Below are positions 35,673 through 46,740 of a stretch of 64,000 nucleotides of DNA, piece by piece. The translations under genes were made by a program, and so were the position numbers. The notes below the pieces were generated by a model that did no database searches, had not been told where the DNA came from, and saw nothing but the letters and a program-made list of their open reading frames with translations. Source of the DNA: an uncultured Butyricicoccus sp. (GTDB lineage Bacteria; Bacillota; Clostridia; Oscillospirales; Butyricicoccaceae). Every line of letters starts with the position of its first letter. Position 1 is the stretch's first letter. Location: contig CAJFUJ010000057.1 of the NCBI GenBank assembly GCA_904420185.1, positions 1 through 64,000 on the forward strand, read 5' to 3'.

Positions 35673-37511
35673 ATGCGAAATGCAAAGCTGGAACGGATTC
35701 TCCCCCAGGTGCAAAAACCGGCCCGATATGTGGGCGGCGAGTGGGGAGCGGTTTCCAAGGATCGAAATAAGGTAGCACTGCGGTTTGCCTTTTGCTTTCC
35801 CGATGTGTATGAGGTGGGGATGAGCCATTTGGGTTCGCGCATCCTGTACGGCCTGCTCAACGACCAGCCCGATATCTGGTGTGAGCGTGTCTTTGCCCCC
35901 TGGGTAGATATGGAGGACGCCATGCGCACAGAGGGGATTGCACTATACGGCTTGGAGAGCGGCGACCCGCTGCACTGCTTTGACATCATCGGCTTTACCC
36001 TGCAATACGAACTGTCGTTTTCGAATATTTTAAATATGCTGGATCTGGGCGGCGTGCCGGTGCTGGCCAGCGAGCGAACCGGGCTGAAAAACCTGGTGGT
36101 CGCCGGCGGGCCCTGCGCATACAACCCTGAGCCGCTTTGCGATTTTATCGACCTGTTTATGATCGGCGACGGAGAAGAGGTCATGCTGGACCTGACCACC
36201 CTCTACCGCAAAGCCAAAGAGGCCGGATGGGGAAAACAGGAATTTTTGATTGCGGCCGCTCAGATCCCGGGCATTTACGTCCCATCGCTGTACACCGTGA
36301 CCTACAAGCCGGACGGAACCGTCCAGGCGGTCACACCACAGCACGGTGCGCCGGCATTCGTGCAAAAGCGCATCGTCAAGGATTTGGATACCATGTACTA
36401 TCCTGCATCCTTTGTCGTCCCCTCGACCGAGATTGTCTTTGACCGGGCCATGGTCGAGCTGTTCCGCGGCTGCCCGCGCGGGTGCCGGTTCTGCCAGGCC
36501 GGGCATACCTACCGTCCGCTGCGCCGCAAGTCCAAGGAGACGCTCGTCCAGCAGGCCGTCTCTGTGCTGCAAAATTCCGGCTACGAGGAAATCTCGCTGT
36601 CCTCGCTGTCTACCAGCGATTATAGTGGCCTGTCCGGCCTGACCGAGTGCCTGCTCGATTACTGCGAGCCGCGCCACATCAGCCTGTCGCTGCCCAGCCT
36701 GCGGGCGGACAGCTTTTCCCGGGAACTGATGCAGCGGGTGCAAAAGGTGCGCAAGAGCGGCCTGACCTTTGCCTGTGAGGCGGGCACTCAGCGCCTGCGC
36801 GACGTGATCAATAAGAACATCACCGAGGAGGATGTGCTGGGCGCGTGCGAAATCGCCTTCCAGGGCGGCTGGAACAACGTCAAGCTCTATTTTATGATTG
36901 GGCTGCCCACCGAAACCTCGGAGGACCTGGACGGCATCGCTGAAATCTGCAAAAAGGTTGCCTACTGCTGGCGGATGCACACCGACAACCGCGCGCGCGG
37001 CGTCAAGATTACGGCGTCAGCGTCCTGCTTTGTGCCCAAGCCGCAGACCCCATTCCAGTGGGATGCGCAAAACCCCCTGCCCATGCTGCGCGGCAAGCAG
37101 GCCTATATGAAGGAGATCATGAAGACCAAAAATGTCACCTACAACTGGCACGACGCCCAGACCTCGGTGCTCGAGGGCGTGATTGCGCGCGGCGACCGCC
37201 GGCAGGGCCGGGCGATCTACCTGGCCTGGCAGCGCGGCTGCAAAATGGACGGCTGGGAAAAACTGTTCGACTTTGAAAAATGGATGCAGGCGTTTGCCGA
37301 CTGTGGGCTGGATCCGGATTTCTATGCGGCGCGCCAGCGCCCGCTGGATGAGCTCTTCCCGTGGGACCACATCGGCTGTGGGACCACCAAGACCCACCTG
37401 CGGCGCGAATGGGAGCGCTCGCGCCGGGCGGAAATTACGCCCGACTGTATGCAAGCCTGTGCGGGCTGCGGCGCAAACGCCCTGTTGGAAGGGGGGAAGT
37501 GCTGTGTTTAA
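35673..37511 (+). CDS. TIGR03960 family B12-binding-domain radical SAM protein
   Basis: FRGCPRGCRFCQAGHTYRPLRRKSKETLVQQA (CxxxCxxC) and conserved N-terminal VGMSHLGSRILYGLLN. Confidence 0.88.
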   Translation: MRNAKLERILPQVQKPARYVGGEWGAVSKDRNKVALRFAFCFPDVYEVGMSHLGSRILYGLLNDQPDIWCERVFAPWVDMEDAMRTEGIALYGLESGDPLHCFDIIGFTLQYELSFSNILNMLDLGGVPVLASERTGLKNLVVAGGPCAYNPEPLCDFIDLFMIGDGEEVMLDLTTLYRKAKEAGWGKQEFLIAAAQIPGIYVPSLYTVTYKPDGTVQAVTPQHGAPAFVQKRIVKDLDTMYYPASFVVPSTEIVFDRAMVELFRGCPRGCRFCQAGHTYRPLRRKSKETLVQQAVSVLQNSGYEEISLSSLSTSDYSGLSGLTECLLDYCEPRHISLSLPSLRADSFSRELMQRVQKVRKSGLTFACEAGTQRLRDVINKNITEEDVLGACEIAFQGGWNNVKLYFMIGLPTETSEDLDGIAEICKKVAYCWRMHTDNRARGVKITASASCFVPKPQTPFQWDAQNPLPMLRGKQAYMKEIMKTKNVTYNWHDAQTSVLEGVIARGDRRQGRAIYLAWQRGCKMDGWEKLFDFEKWMQAFADCGLDPDFYAARQRPLDELFPWDHIGCGTTKTHLRREWERSRRAEITPDCMQACAGCGANALLEGGKCCV

Positions 37512-38175
37512 AGCACGGATGCGCTTTGCAAAGGAGGGACGGGCCAAGTATATCTCCCACCTAGACCTGATGCATACCTTGCAGCGCGCCATGGCCCGCT
37601 GCCAAATGCCCTTGTGGTTTACCGAGGGCTACAACCAGCACGCCTATGTTTCGGTCGCCCTGCCGCTCGCAACCGGATTTTCAGGGGAATGTGAATTTTT
37701 GGACTTCAACCTGCTGTCCGATCAGACACCGCCCGATGCAGTGGCACGGTTAAACGCCGTGCTGCCGGAGGGGTTGCGTGCACTGGAAATCTATCCGCTG
37801 GCCGACGGCGGTCACAAAATTGCCGACATCGCTTGGAGCCGCTTTCGCATCACCTGGGGTTTTGCAGACTGCGTTCCAGACGGATTTGTAGAGCAGGTGC
37901 AAAGCCTATTTGCTAGGGACGAAATCCCCATTTTAAAGCGCTCCAAACGGGGCGAAAAAGTGGTCAACCTGCGGGAATTTCTCCATGAACTACCGCAAAT
38001 CCAGGCATTTGGCCACTTTGTACTCTGCGAGACCGTCGCAGCGGCCGGAAATCAGAGCCTGAGCCCGGAGTATCTGACCCGAGCTGTACAGCAATATTTG
38101 CCGCAGTTTTCCATCCAGGACGCGGCCTATCACCGTTTGGCGGTCTATACCGCCCAAATGGAGCCGTTTCGCTAA
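37504..38175 (+). CDS. TIGR03936/DUF2344 radical-SAM-associated protein
   Basis: MRFAKEGRAKYISHLDLMHTLQRAMARCQMPLWFTEGYNQHAYVSVALPLATGFSGECEFLDF; GTG start overlaps upstream gene. Confidence 0.87.
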   Translation: MFKARMRFAKEGRAKYISHLDLMHTLQRAMARCQMPLWFTEGYNQHAYVSVALPLATGFSGECEFLDFNLLSDQTPPDAVARLNAVLPEGLRALEIYPLADGGHKIADIAWSRFRITWGFADCVPDGFVEQVQSLFARDEIPILKRSKRGEKVVNLREFLHELPQIQAFGHFVLCETVAAAGNQSLSPEYLTRAVQQYLPQFSIQDAAYHRLAVYTAQMEPFR

Positions 38176-38205
38176 AACGGCAAAACCACAGAAAGGGAAA
38201 ATTTG

Positions 38206-39630
38206 ATGAATGTGAAAGCCCCCACCGCAGTCCCGCAGGATCAGATCGACCGTCAGCTGGACTATATCGAACGGGTCGCAGCGCTCAGCCGCGATTTTGC
38301 ACAGAAAAACGGCCACCGTCCGCGTGCTTATACCCAGACCTTTGGTTGCCAACAAAATGAGGCCGATACCGAACGTCTCGCCGGTATGCTCGACGAGATG
38401 GGGTACGAGAAGGTGGACCGGCCCGAAACGGCCGATGTACTCCTGTATAACACCTGCGCGGTGCGTGCGCACGCCGAGGACCGTGCGCTGGGCAACATCG
38501 GCGCGCTGGCCCATCTGAAAAAAGAACGGCCAGACATCACCATCGGTCTGTGCGGCTGCATGGTGCAGCAAGACCATATCCCGGATAAAATCCGCCGCAG
38601 CTATCCGCAGGTCAATTTGCTGTTCGGCACCCATGCGCTCTGGCGGTTCCCTGAGCTGCTCTACCGGCGCTTGACCGGTGAAAAGCGGGTGTTTGATACC
38701 AGTGGAACCGGCGAAATTGCCGAGGGCCTGCCCGTCCGGCGGGAAAAAGGTCCGCGCGCCTGGTTGTCCATCATGTATGGCTGCAACAATTTCTGCACCT
38801 ATTGCATTGTCCCCTATGTGCGCGGCCGGGAGCGTAGCCGCCATGCCGCAGACATCGAGGGCGAATTGCGTGAACTCGTCGCGCTGGGATATAAGGACAT
38901 TACGCTACTGGGCCAAAACGTCAACTCCTACGGCAAGGACCTGCCGGAGGGGATCGACTTCTCCGAACTGCTGGAAAGGCTCAATCGGGTGGAGGGGGAC
39001 TTCCTACTCCGTTTTATGACCAGCCACCCCAAGGATGCCTCAAAAAAGCTGTTTGATACCATGGCCGCCTGCAACAAGGTGGCAAAGCAGCTGCATTTGC
39101 CCTTTCAGTCGGGCTCGGATGCGATCCTCAAACGGATGAACCGTGGCTATACGGCGGCGCATTACCGGGAGCTGATCGCGTACGCCCGCGCCAAAATGCC
39201 CGAGATCACCCTGTCAAGCGACATCATCGTCGGGTTCCCGGGCGAAACCGAGGACGATTTCGGGCAGACCTTGGCCCTTGTGCAGGACATTGGTTTTGAT
39301 ATGCTGTATACCTTTTTATATTCCAAGCGCAGCGGCACGCCCGCGGCTTCCTATGCGGATGACACCCCCCAGGAAGAGAAGAAGGCGCGGTTTGCCCGCC
39401 TGCTGCAAGCCCAGGACCAATGTGTATGGCCGCGGCAGCAGGCGTATGACGGTAAAACCCTGCGCGTGCTGGTGGATGGCGTGAGCAAAGACCCGGCCTA
39501 TCCGTTTACTGCGCGTACAGAAGGCGGCCTGCTGGTCTGCTGCGCGGGGCCATCGCTGCAAATCGGGGGATTTGCGGTGGTGAAAATTGAAAAACCGACC
39601 TTGCGCTGCCTATTTGCGCGCGAGGTATGA
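38206..39630 (+). CDS. miaB: tRNA-2-methylthio-N6-dimethylallyladenosine synthase
   Basis: AYTQTFGCQQNEADTERLAGML; SIMYGCNNFCTYCIVPYVRGRERSR. Confidence 0.95.
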   Translation: MNVKAPTAVPQDQIDRQLDYIERVAALSRDFAQKNGHRPRAYTQTFGCQQNEADTERLAGMLDEMGYEKVDRPETADVLLYNTCAVRAHAEDRALGNIGALAHLKKERPDITIGLCGCMVQQDHIPDKIRRSYPQVNLLFGTHALWRFPELLYRRLTGEKRVFDTSGTGEIAEGLPVRREKGPRAWLSIMYGCNNFCTYCIVPYVRGRERSRHAADIEGELRELVALGYKDITLLGQNVNSYGKDLPEGIDFSELLERLNRVEGDFLLRFMTSHPKDASKKLFDTMAACNKVAKQLHLPFQSGSDAILKRMNRGYTAAHYRELIAYARAKMPEITLSSDIIVGFPGETEDDFGQTLALVQDIGFDMLYTFLYSKRSGTPAASYADDTPQEEKKARFARLLQAQDQCVWPRQQAYDGKTLRVLVDGVSKDPAYPFTARTEGGLLVCCAGPSLQIGGFAVVKIEKPTLRCLFAREV

Positions 39631-39650
39631 GATAGAATGCGAGGCATACT

Positions 39651-42251
39651 ATGGCAGAACTCACGCCCATGATGAAACAGTACATGGAAATCAAAAAAAA
39701 GTGCCCCGACTACATTGTGTTTTATCGCTTGGGCGACTTTTATGAAATGTTTTATGAGGACGCACTGGTGGCGTCCCGGGAGCTAGATCTCACCTTGACC
39801 GGCAGGGATTGTGGGCAGGAGGAACGCGCGCCCATGTGCGGCGTGCCGTTTCATTCGTATGAAAATTATGCTGGCCGTTTGGTACGCAGGGGGTATAAGG
39901 TCGCCATTTGCGAGCAGGTAGAGGACCCCAAGTCTACGAAGGGGATTGTGCGGCGCGAGATCGTGCGCATGATATCGCCCGGCACGGTGATTGAAGAATC
40001 TATGCTGGACGACAGCCAAAACAACTTCCTCGGTTGTGTGTATGGCGCGAATGGGGAAAATGGTCTGTGCTTTTGCGACTTTTCAACCGGCGAGGTCTAT
40101 GCCACCCAGGTCGATGATGATGACAAATACCAGATGCTTTTCAGTGAATTTGGCCGCTTTTTACCGCGCGAGGTACTTTTGGGTGGCGACTGTGCGCAAA
40201 GTGATGCATTGAAGGAATTTATCAAAAAACGGCTGGAGGGCATTTTTTCAGTCCGGTCAGCTGAGGATTTTGCCGAAGCACCGGCAGCTGAGATGGTTTG
40301 CCAACAGTTCCATCTGGACAGTTTGGAGTCGGCTGGCTTGGAAAATATGCCAATCGTGGTGTGCGCCCTGGGCGGCTTGTTGTGCTACCTAAACCAGACC
40401 CAGCACAACAGCCTAGGCCATATCAACACTTTGAATGTCTATCAGAAGAGTCAGTATATGGAGCTCGATCTGACCGCGCAGCGAAACCTGGAGCTGTGTG
40501 AAACCATGCGCAGCAAGGAAAAACGCGGCTCACTGCTGTGGGTGATCGACAAGACCAAAACCGCTATGGGCTCCCGATTGATCCGCCGCTGGCTGGAAAA
40601 ACCGCTGCTCAATCCGATCCTTATCCAAAAACGGCAAGATGCAGTACGCGCACTGGCCGAGGATGTGGTGGCGCGCGACGCATTGACCCAGCAGTTGCGC
40701 CAGGTGTTCGACATGGAGCGCCTGATCGGACGGGTGGTCTATGGTTCGTCCAACTGCCGTGACCTGTGCGCGCTGCAATCGGCAATCCTACATCTGCCCG
40801 ATATTCAGCGCCAAAGTGCCGGCTTTACCGCGCCGCTGCTGTGCGAATTGCATCAGCAGCTGGATCTGCTGACCGATGTCGCTTCTCTCATTGAACGGGC
40901 CATCGTTCCTGATCCGCCGGCATCGGTCCGGGATGGCAATTTTATTCGTGAAGGATATAGCGAGGAGATCGACCGGCTGCGCGATTTGGCCAGCGGCGGG
41001 AAAAAGAAGATCAACTCGATTGAGTTGCGGGAAAAAGAACAGACCGGTATTAAAAATCTGAAGATCGGCTATAACCGGGTGTTCGGGTACTATTTAGAGG
41101 TCTCGAAAAGCAACCTCAGCGCAGTTCCACCCCATTATATCCGCAAGCAGACATTGGCAAACGGTGAGCGCTACATCACCGAAGAACTCAAAAACCTGGA
41201 GCATATGGTGCTGGGCGCACAAGAGCGGTTGACCATGCTAGAGTACGAACTGTTTTGCAAGCTGCGTGTAGAAATCTCCGCCCAGGTGCACCGCATTCAG
41301 CGCACCGCCCAGGCCATCGCCAACTTGGATGTGCTGTGCGCCTTGGCCGAGCTGGCGTGCGAAAACCACTATGTTTGCCCACAGGTCGATTTTTCCGGAC
41401 AGATTGAAATCAAGGATGGCCGGCACCCAGTGGTGGAAAAAATGCTGGAGGGCGGCTTCTTTATCCCCAATGACACCACCCTGGACAACCAGACCCAGCG
41501 GGTTTCCATCATCACCGGCCCGAATATGGCGGGCAAATCCACCTATATGCGGCAGGTGGCGCTGATCACAATTTTGGCACAGATGGGCTCCTTTGTACCG
41601 GCTGCCTCGGCGCATATCGGCATCGCTGACCGGGTGTTTACCCGCGTGGGCGCTTCGGACGATCTATCCAGCGGCAAATCTACCTTTATGGTGGAAATGA
41701 GCGAGGTGGCCGATATTTTGAAAAACGCTACCCGCAATAGCCTGCTCATTCTGGACGAGATCGGGCGCGGGACGTCAACCTATGACGGGATGTCGATTGC
41801 GCGCGCGGTGATCGAATTTGTGGCTGACAAAAAGAAACTGGGCGCGCGTGCGTTGTTCTCCACCCACTACCACGAACTGACCGACTTGGAGGATCTGCTG
41901 GACGGCGTGCTCAATTACAACATCGTGGTCAAAAAACGGGGCGATGACATCACCTTCCTGCGCAAGATTGTGCGTGGCGGTGCGGACGATAGCTACGGCA
42001 TTGAGGTGGCCAAACTCGCCGGCGTACCCAATCCAGTGATCAAGCGCGCCAAACACATCTTGGAGGACCTGGAGGCCCATGCACCCAAAATTACACTGCA
42101 AAATCTCCCCGAAGAGGAGGAAGAACCGCAGATTACGATGACTGATTTGAGCGGCGCGGCCGTGGCTGAACGGCTGCGTACCCTACCAATCGACACCTTG
42201 ACGCCGATTGAAGCGTTAAATACCCTGTATGAACTGAAGAAAATGGTGTGA
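39651..42251 (+). CDS. mutS: DNA mismatch repair protein MutS
   Basis: TPMMKQYMEIKKKCPDYIVFYRLGDFYEMFYEDA; ITGPNMAGKSTYMRQVALI; LDEIGRGTSTYDGMSIARAV. Confidence 0.97.
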   Translation: MAELTPMMKQYMEIKKKCPDYIVFYRLGDFYEMFYEDALVASRELDLTLTGRDCGQEERAPMCGVPFHSYENYAGRLVRRGYKVAICEQVEDPKSTKGIVRREIVRMISPGTVIEESMLDDSQNNFLGCVYGANGENGLCFCDFSTGEVYATQVDDDDKYQMLFSEFGRFLPREVLLGGDCAQSDALKEFIKKRLEGIFSVRSAEDFAEAPAAEMVCQQFHLDSLESAGLENMPIVVCALGGLLCYLNQTQHNSLGHINTLNVYQKSQYMELDLTAQRNLELCETMRSKEKRGSLLWVIDKTKTAMGSRLIRRWLEKPLLNPILIQKRQDAVRALAEDVVARDALTQQLRQVFDMERLIGRVVYGSSNCRDLCALQSAILHLPDIQRQSAGFTAPLLCELHQQLDLLTDVASLIERAIVPDPPASVRDGNFIREGYSEEIDRLRDLASGGKKKINSIELREKEQTGIKNLKIGYNRVFGYYLEVSKSNLSAVPPHYIRKQTLANGERYITEELKNLEHMVLGAQERLTMLEYELFCKLRVEISAQVHRIQRTAQAIANLDVLCALAELACENHYVCPQVDFSGQIEIKDGRHPVVEKMLEGGFFIPNDTTLDNQTQRVSIITGPNMAGKSTYMRQVALITILAQMGSFVPAASAHIGIADRVFTRVGASDDLSSGKSTFMVEMSEVADILKNATRNSLLILDEIGRGTSTYDGMSIARAVIEFVADKKKLGARALFSTHYHELTDLEDLLDGVLNYNIVVKKRGDDITFLRKIVRGGADDSYGIEVAKLAGVPNPVIKRAKHILEDLEAHAPKITLQNLPEEEEEPQITMTDLSGAAVAERLRTLPIDTLTPIEALNTLYELKKMV

Positions 42252-42301
42252 TGCCGCAGGATTCATCGAAATTGCATCCTAGGTTTTAGAAAGGATAAGC
42301 C

Positions 42302-44260
42302 ATGGCTATCATTCACGAATTATCTCCCCATCTGGCCGACCTGATTGCGGCAGGCGAGGTGGTGGAGCGCCCGGCATCCGTGGCAAAAGAACTGATCGAA
42401 AATGCCATCGATGCTGGTGCCACACGCATTCAAGTGGAGATTGAACACGGCGGCATAAGTTATTTGCGCATCATGGACAACGGCTGCGGTATGTCGCCCG
42501 AAGATGCGCCTGTGGCTTTCCGCCGGCACGCGACCAGTAAGCTGCGCACCGAAGAAGATCTGACCGCAATCGGCACGCTGGGATTTCGCGGGGAAGCGTT
42601 GGCAGCGATTGCAGCAGTGTCCCGGATTGATCTGTTTACCAAACAATCGGGTGCACTCGCCGGATTCCATCTGCGCTTGGAAGCTGGGCAGATCCAGGTC
42701 CAAGAAGAGGCCGGTTGCCCAGATGGAACCACCATCATCATCCGGGATCTGTTTTTTAACACCCCAGCACGTATGAAATTCCTCAAAAAGGATTTTACTG
42801 AGGCGGGATATGTCAGCGGCGTGGTCCAACATGCTGCCCTTTCCCACCCGGAAATCGCCTTCTCCTTTTTGCGCGACGGCAAACAGGCCTTTGTAACAGC
42901 GGGGGATGGCAAGCTCATCACCCCGGTGTTCGGCGTGTTCGGTCGGGAAATTACCGCCAATATGATTGAGGCCGACCGGTTCGAACGGGCAGGGATTGCA
43001 GCGTGGGGCTATCTCACAAAACCCCATTTTTGCCGCCCCAACCGGAGTATGCAGCATTTTTTTGTCAACGGACGGTATATCAAAAGTCGGCTGCTGCAAG
43101 CCGCCTTGGAGGAAGCGTACCGAAATAAGATCATCACTGGCAAATACCCGAGCTGTGCGTTGTTTTTACAGCTGCCGCTCAATCAAGTGGATGTCAATGT
43201 GCATCCAGCCAAAACCGAAGTCAAGTTTGCGCAGGAAAAGGCAGTCTTTGAGGCGGTCTATATCGCTTGTAAAAATACACTCGAAAAACACGATAATATC
43301 CCTGTCATGCAGCCGCGTGCGGCCCGGTCCGTCAAGGAGGACAACTTGACCACCTTCCAGCAACAGCTTCCATCTTCTGTACCGCCGGTTTCCCCGGCGC
43401 AGGATCTGCCCCAATCAGAGCCGGCCAAACCGGCACCGCCCGCTTCACCCAAACCAACCGCGCCCAAATTCCGGCCGCCGCTGATCGAGTATGACGAAGA
43501 TGAGCAAGACGAGCCGTACGCGCCGCTGGCGGTGCACCAAACACCCGAGGCGCGTACGTCCCCGACATATAAAACGGGCGTCGTACCACTTTCCAGCCTC
43601 ATTCCACCGCCGCTCTTTCCAAAAGCAGAGCCCAAACAGCAGCCTTCCCCCGAATCCCCGGTGCAAGCCCAGCCGGAGGACGATCAATGGGCACCGTCTG
43701 CACAGGTGATCGGAGAAGCCTTCCACACCTATCTGGTGGCAGAACAAGGAGAAAGCTTGATCTTACTCGACAAGCACGCGGCCCATGAACGGATTTTGTT
43801 TAACCAACTGCGCGCTACAACCCAGGTGCCGCAGCAACAGCTGCTCACCCCGTATATCGCGGATCTCAGCGCTTCAGAATTTGCAGCGCTACAAGAAAAT
43901 CAAGACCTAGTCGCCAGTGCCGGATTCGATATCTCGCCGTTTGGCGAAAACAGCCTGGCAGTGCGTGCGGTACCAGCCTATTTGGATGCAGCCGATTTGC
44001 CTTCGGTGTTGGCCGAGATGGCAGACAAGTTGGCGTCAGGCCGCAGCCCAACACCCGACCGGTTGGACGATCTGCTCCATACGGTGGCCTGTAAGGCGGC
44101 GATCAAAGCCGGAAGGCAGACCTCACCCGCCGAATTGCAACGGCTGTGTAACCGTGTATTGTCCGACCCAACGGTCGGCAGCTGTCCGCACGGGCGGCCG
44201 GTTACGGTGCGGCTGACCAAATATGAAATTGACAAGCTGTTTAAGCGGGTGAATCAATAG
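42302..44260 (+). CDS. mutL: DNA mismatch repair protein MutL
   Basis: IAAGEVVERPASVAKELIENAIDAGATRI; MDNGCGMSPEDAPVAFRRHATSKL; C-terminal DKHAAHERILFNQL. Confidence 0.97.
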   Translation: MAIIHELSPHLADLIAAGEVVERPASVAKELIENAIDAGATRIQVEIEHGGISYLRIMDNGCGMSPEDAPVAFRRHATSKLRTEEDLTAIGTLGFRGEALAAIAAVSRIDLFTKQSGALAGFHLRLEAGQIQVQEEAGCPDGTTIIIRDLFFNTPARMKFLKKDFTEAGYVSGVVQHAALSHPEIAFSFLRDGKQAFVTAGDGKLITPVFGVFGREITANMIEADRFERAGIAAWGYLTKPHFCRPNRSMQHFFVNGRYIKSRLLQAALEEAYRNKIITGKYPSCALFLQLPLNQVDVNVHPAKTEVKFAQEKAVFEAVYIACKNTLEKHDNIPVMQPRAARSVKEDNLTTFQQQLPSSVPPVSPAQDLPQSEPAKPAPPASPKPTAPKFRPPLIEYDEDEQDEPYAPLAVHQTPEARTSPTYKTGVVPLSSLIPPPLFPKAEPKQQPSPESPVQAQPEDDQWAPSAQVIGEAFHTYLVAEQGESLILLDKHAAHERILFNQLRATTQVPQQQLLTPYIADLSASEFAALQENQDLVASAGFDISPFGENSLAVRAVPAYLDAADLPSVLAEMADKLASGRSPTPDRLDDLLHTVACKAAIKAGRQTSPAELQRLCNRVLSDPTVGSCPHGRPVTVRLTKYEIDKLFKRVNQ

Positions 44261-45199
44261 ATGGAAAATCAACTGATTTGCATCGTTGGACCGACCGCCA
44301 GCGGCAAAACCGCTCTTTCGGTGGCCCTGGCGCAGCAACGTGGCACCGAGATTATCTCAGCTGACTCCATGCAGATTTACCGCCGTATGGATGTCGGCAC
44401 GGCCAAACCCACCACCGAAGAACGGGGTGGGGTGGTGCACCATCTGCTGGATGTGTGCGACCCTGGAACCGATTTTTCGGTGGCACGCTATGTCGAGATG
44501 GCCGACCACTGTGCGCAAGACATCCTTTCGCGCGGCAAAACGCCCATCGTGGTGGGCGGGACCGGCTTATACCTGGATGCGCTGATCGACTGCAATACCT
44601 TTTCAGGGGAGGAGACCGATCCCAAGCTGCGGCAGGAGCTCAACCAGTTCGCCGAAACCCACGGTAATGCGGCGCTGCATGCGCGGCTACAAGCGGTTGA
44701 TCCTGTGGCGGCCGCGCGATTGCACCCAAACAACCGCAAACGGGTGGTGCGGGCGCTGGAAGTGTATTTGCAGACCGGCAGCACGCTCGACGAGCTCAAT
44801 GCGCGCAATCGCCGCCGTGCGCCCAAGTATCGGGCGGTCAAGCTGGGGGTTTGCCCGCGTGAACGAGAAACGCTGTACCGGCGTATTGACCAGCGGGTCG
44901 ATCAGATGCTCTCGCAGGGCCTGCTGGACGAGATTGGGGCCCTGCTAAACGACGGCGTGCTGACCGGAACAGCAGCACAGGCAATCGGATATAAGGAGTA
45001 TTTCCCGTACTTTGCCGGACAGGCTACGCTGGAAAGCTGTACCGAACTGCTCAAGCAGCATTCGCGTAATTATGCAAAACGGCAGCTGACCTGGCTGCGG
45101 CGGGATGGGTCCATCCATTGGATTTCCTATGATGGACAAACGCCATTTGACGAGGTCATTCGTCGTTCGACAGAAATTTTGACAGAAGAAGGGGTATGA
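44261..45199 (+). CDS. miaA: tRNA dimethylallyltransferase
   Basis: [46 protein letters not shown]. Confidence 0.96.
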   Translation: MENQLICIVGPTASGKTALSVALAQQRGTEIISADSMQIYRRMDVGTAKPTTEERGGVVHHLLDVCDPGTDFSVARYVEMADHCAQDILSRGKTPIVVGGTGLYLDALIDCNTFSGEETDPKLRQELNQFAETHGNAALHARLQAVDPVAAARLHPNNRKRVVRALEVYLQTGSTLDELNARNRRRAPKYRAVKLGVCPRERETLYRRIDQRVDQMLSQGLLDEIGALLNDGVLTGTAAQAIGYKEYFPYFAGQATLESCTELLKQHSRNYAKRQLTWLRRDGSIHWISYDGQTPFDEVIRRSTEILTEEGV

Positions 45200-45233
45200 T
45201 GTTGCCATAAATTACTATTCGCGGAGGGACATC

Positions 45234-45464
45234 ATGAAAACCGAAATGAATTTGCAGGACGCTTTTTTAAACGTGGTGCGCCAACAGGAGCAGCCAGTCA
45301 CCGTATTTTTGATGAATGGCTTCCAAATGCGTGGGATTGTGCGCGGCTTTGACAACTTTGTCGTCATTTTCGACGTCGAAGGACGACAGCAGATGATCTA
45401 CAAACACGCCATTTCCACGGTTGTACCCCAACGCCGGGTGGACTTTTACACCCGTAAGGAATAA
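45234..45464 (+). CDS. hfq: RNA chaperone Hfq
   Basis: [60 protein letters not shown]. Confidence 0.97.
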   Translation: MKTEMNLQDAFLNVVRQQEQPVTVFLMNGFQMRGIVRGFDNFVVIFDVEGRQQMIYKHAISTVVPQRRVDFYTRKE

Positions 45465-45486
45465 AAAATTTTTGGGATGAAGGCAT

Positions 45487-46740
45487 ATGAACGACAAAAC
45501 ACCCAAACGAATCTTTCATATCGGCTCGCTGCTGGCGATCAGTATGGCGGCGCTGTTTGCCATCTTTATGCTTTTACAGCTGACAGCTCGGCTGCTCAGC
45601 GGCATGGAGACGACAACCGCGGTCCAGGTGACAGCGGACAACTCCTTTACCACAACCGGTTGGTTTTTCCGGGAGGAGACCGTGGCCGACGCTGTATCCA
45701 GCGAAACCGTCCGCCATATCGTGTATAGCGGCGAAAAGGTGCAAAAAAATGCGGCATTGGCCGTGGTTTATACCGACACCGAGGCGCTGGAAATCAGCCA
45801 GCAGGTCGGCGTGCTGAGCGATGAGGTCGAACTGCTCACCGCGGCCATCGCGTCCACAACAAGCGGCAGCGATACCTCGCGTCTGGACCGTGAAATTGCT
45901 GCGCAGATCTCCAGCCTGTCAGCTGCTGTGCAAAGCGGTGTGACAACCGGGGTGCAGAACGAAACCACTGCCTTGCGCAACCTATGCCTGCGGCGCAGCG
46001 CCAGTGAACTGGACAGCGCTACCCTTTCTGCAAGGCTTTCGGCGCTGACAACCGAACGGGACTCGCTGGAGCAGCAGCTCGCCGGGCGAAGCGTCACCAT
46101 CGCATCGCCTGCTTCTGGCTATTTTTCTGACATCGTGGACGGCTTGGAGGGCGAGCTCACATTAGAGCGGATGGAGACCATCACGGTCGAGGAGCTCAAA
46201 GAGTTGGAGCGCACCTACGAAGAGGGGAGCGGTGGTAATCAGCTCGGTAAGATCATTCAAAATTTCAGATGGTATTTTGTGACAGTTGTTCCGACATCTG
46301 AAATTTCCGAATTGGAGGCTGGCGACTCCTTGCGCCTGCGTTTTTCTCAGGTCGAGGAGGACATCCCGGTCACGGTTTACGCCATCCGGGCCGAACGGGG
46401 TGCAGACGAGGCCGTGCTGGTGCTCAGTGGTATGGATGTGACACCTGAGCTGGTCACCATGCGTCACCAACAAGCTGAGGTGATTTACAGCTCGTATACT
46501 GGCATCCAGGTGCCAAAGAGCGCAGTTCGCATCCAGACCGACAGCGAAGGCAACCAGCAGCAGGGCGTATACATCCTAACCGGCAATGTACAGCGGTTCA
46601 AGCCGATTGAAATTCTGTATGAAGCCGACGACTATTATGTGGTGCAGCAGGGCATCACCAGCGAAGATACCGGCCTGGTTGTGGGAGATAACATTATTGT
46701 GCGCGCACGCGGATTGGACGAGGTGAGAATTGTATCATGA
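45487..46740 (+). CDS. HlyD-like membrane-anchored adaptor protein
   Basis: N-terminal TM; biotinyl/lipoyl-like split with coiled-coil; IQVPKSAVRIQTDSEGNQQQGVYIL C-terminal HlyD-like region. Confidence 0.78.
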   Translation: MNDKTPKRIFHIGSLLAISMAALFAIFMLLQLTARLLSGMETTTAVQVTADNSFTTTGWFFREETVADAVSSETVRHIVYSGEKVQKNAALAVVYTDTEALEISQQVGVLSDEVELLTAAIASTTSGSDTSRLDREIAAQISSLSAAVQSGVTTGVQNETTALRNLCLRRSASELDSATLSARLSALTTERDSLEQQLAGRSVTIASPASGYFSDIVDGLEGELTLERMETITVEELKELERTYEEGSGGNQLGKIIQNFRWYFVTVVPTSEISELEAGDSLRLRFSQVEEDIPVTVYAIRAERGADEAVLVLSGMDVTPELVTMRHQQAEVIYSSYTGIQVPKSAVRIQTDSEGNQQQGVYILTGNVQRFKPIEILYEADDYYVVQQGITSEDTGLVVGDNIIVRARGLDEVRIVS

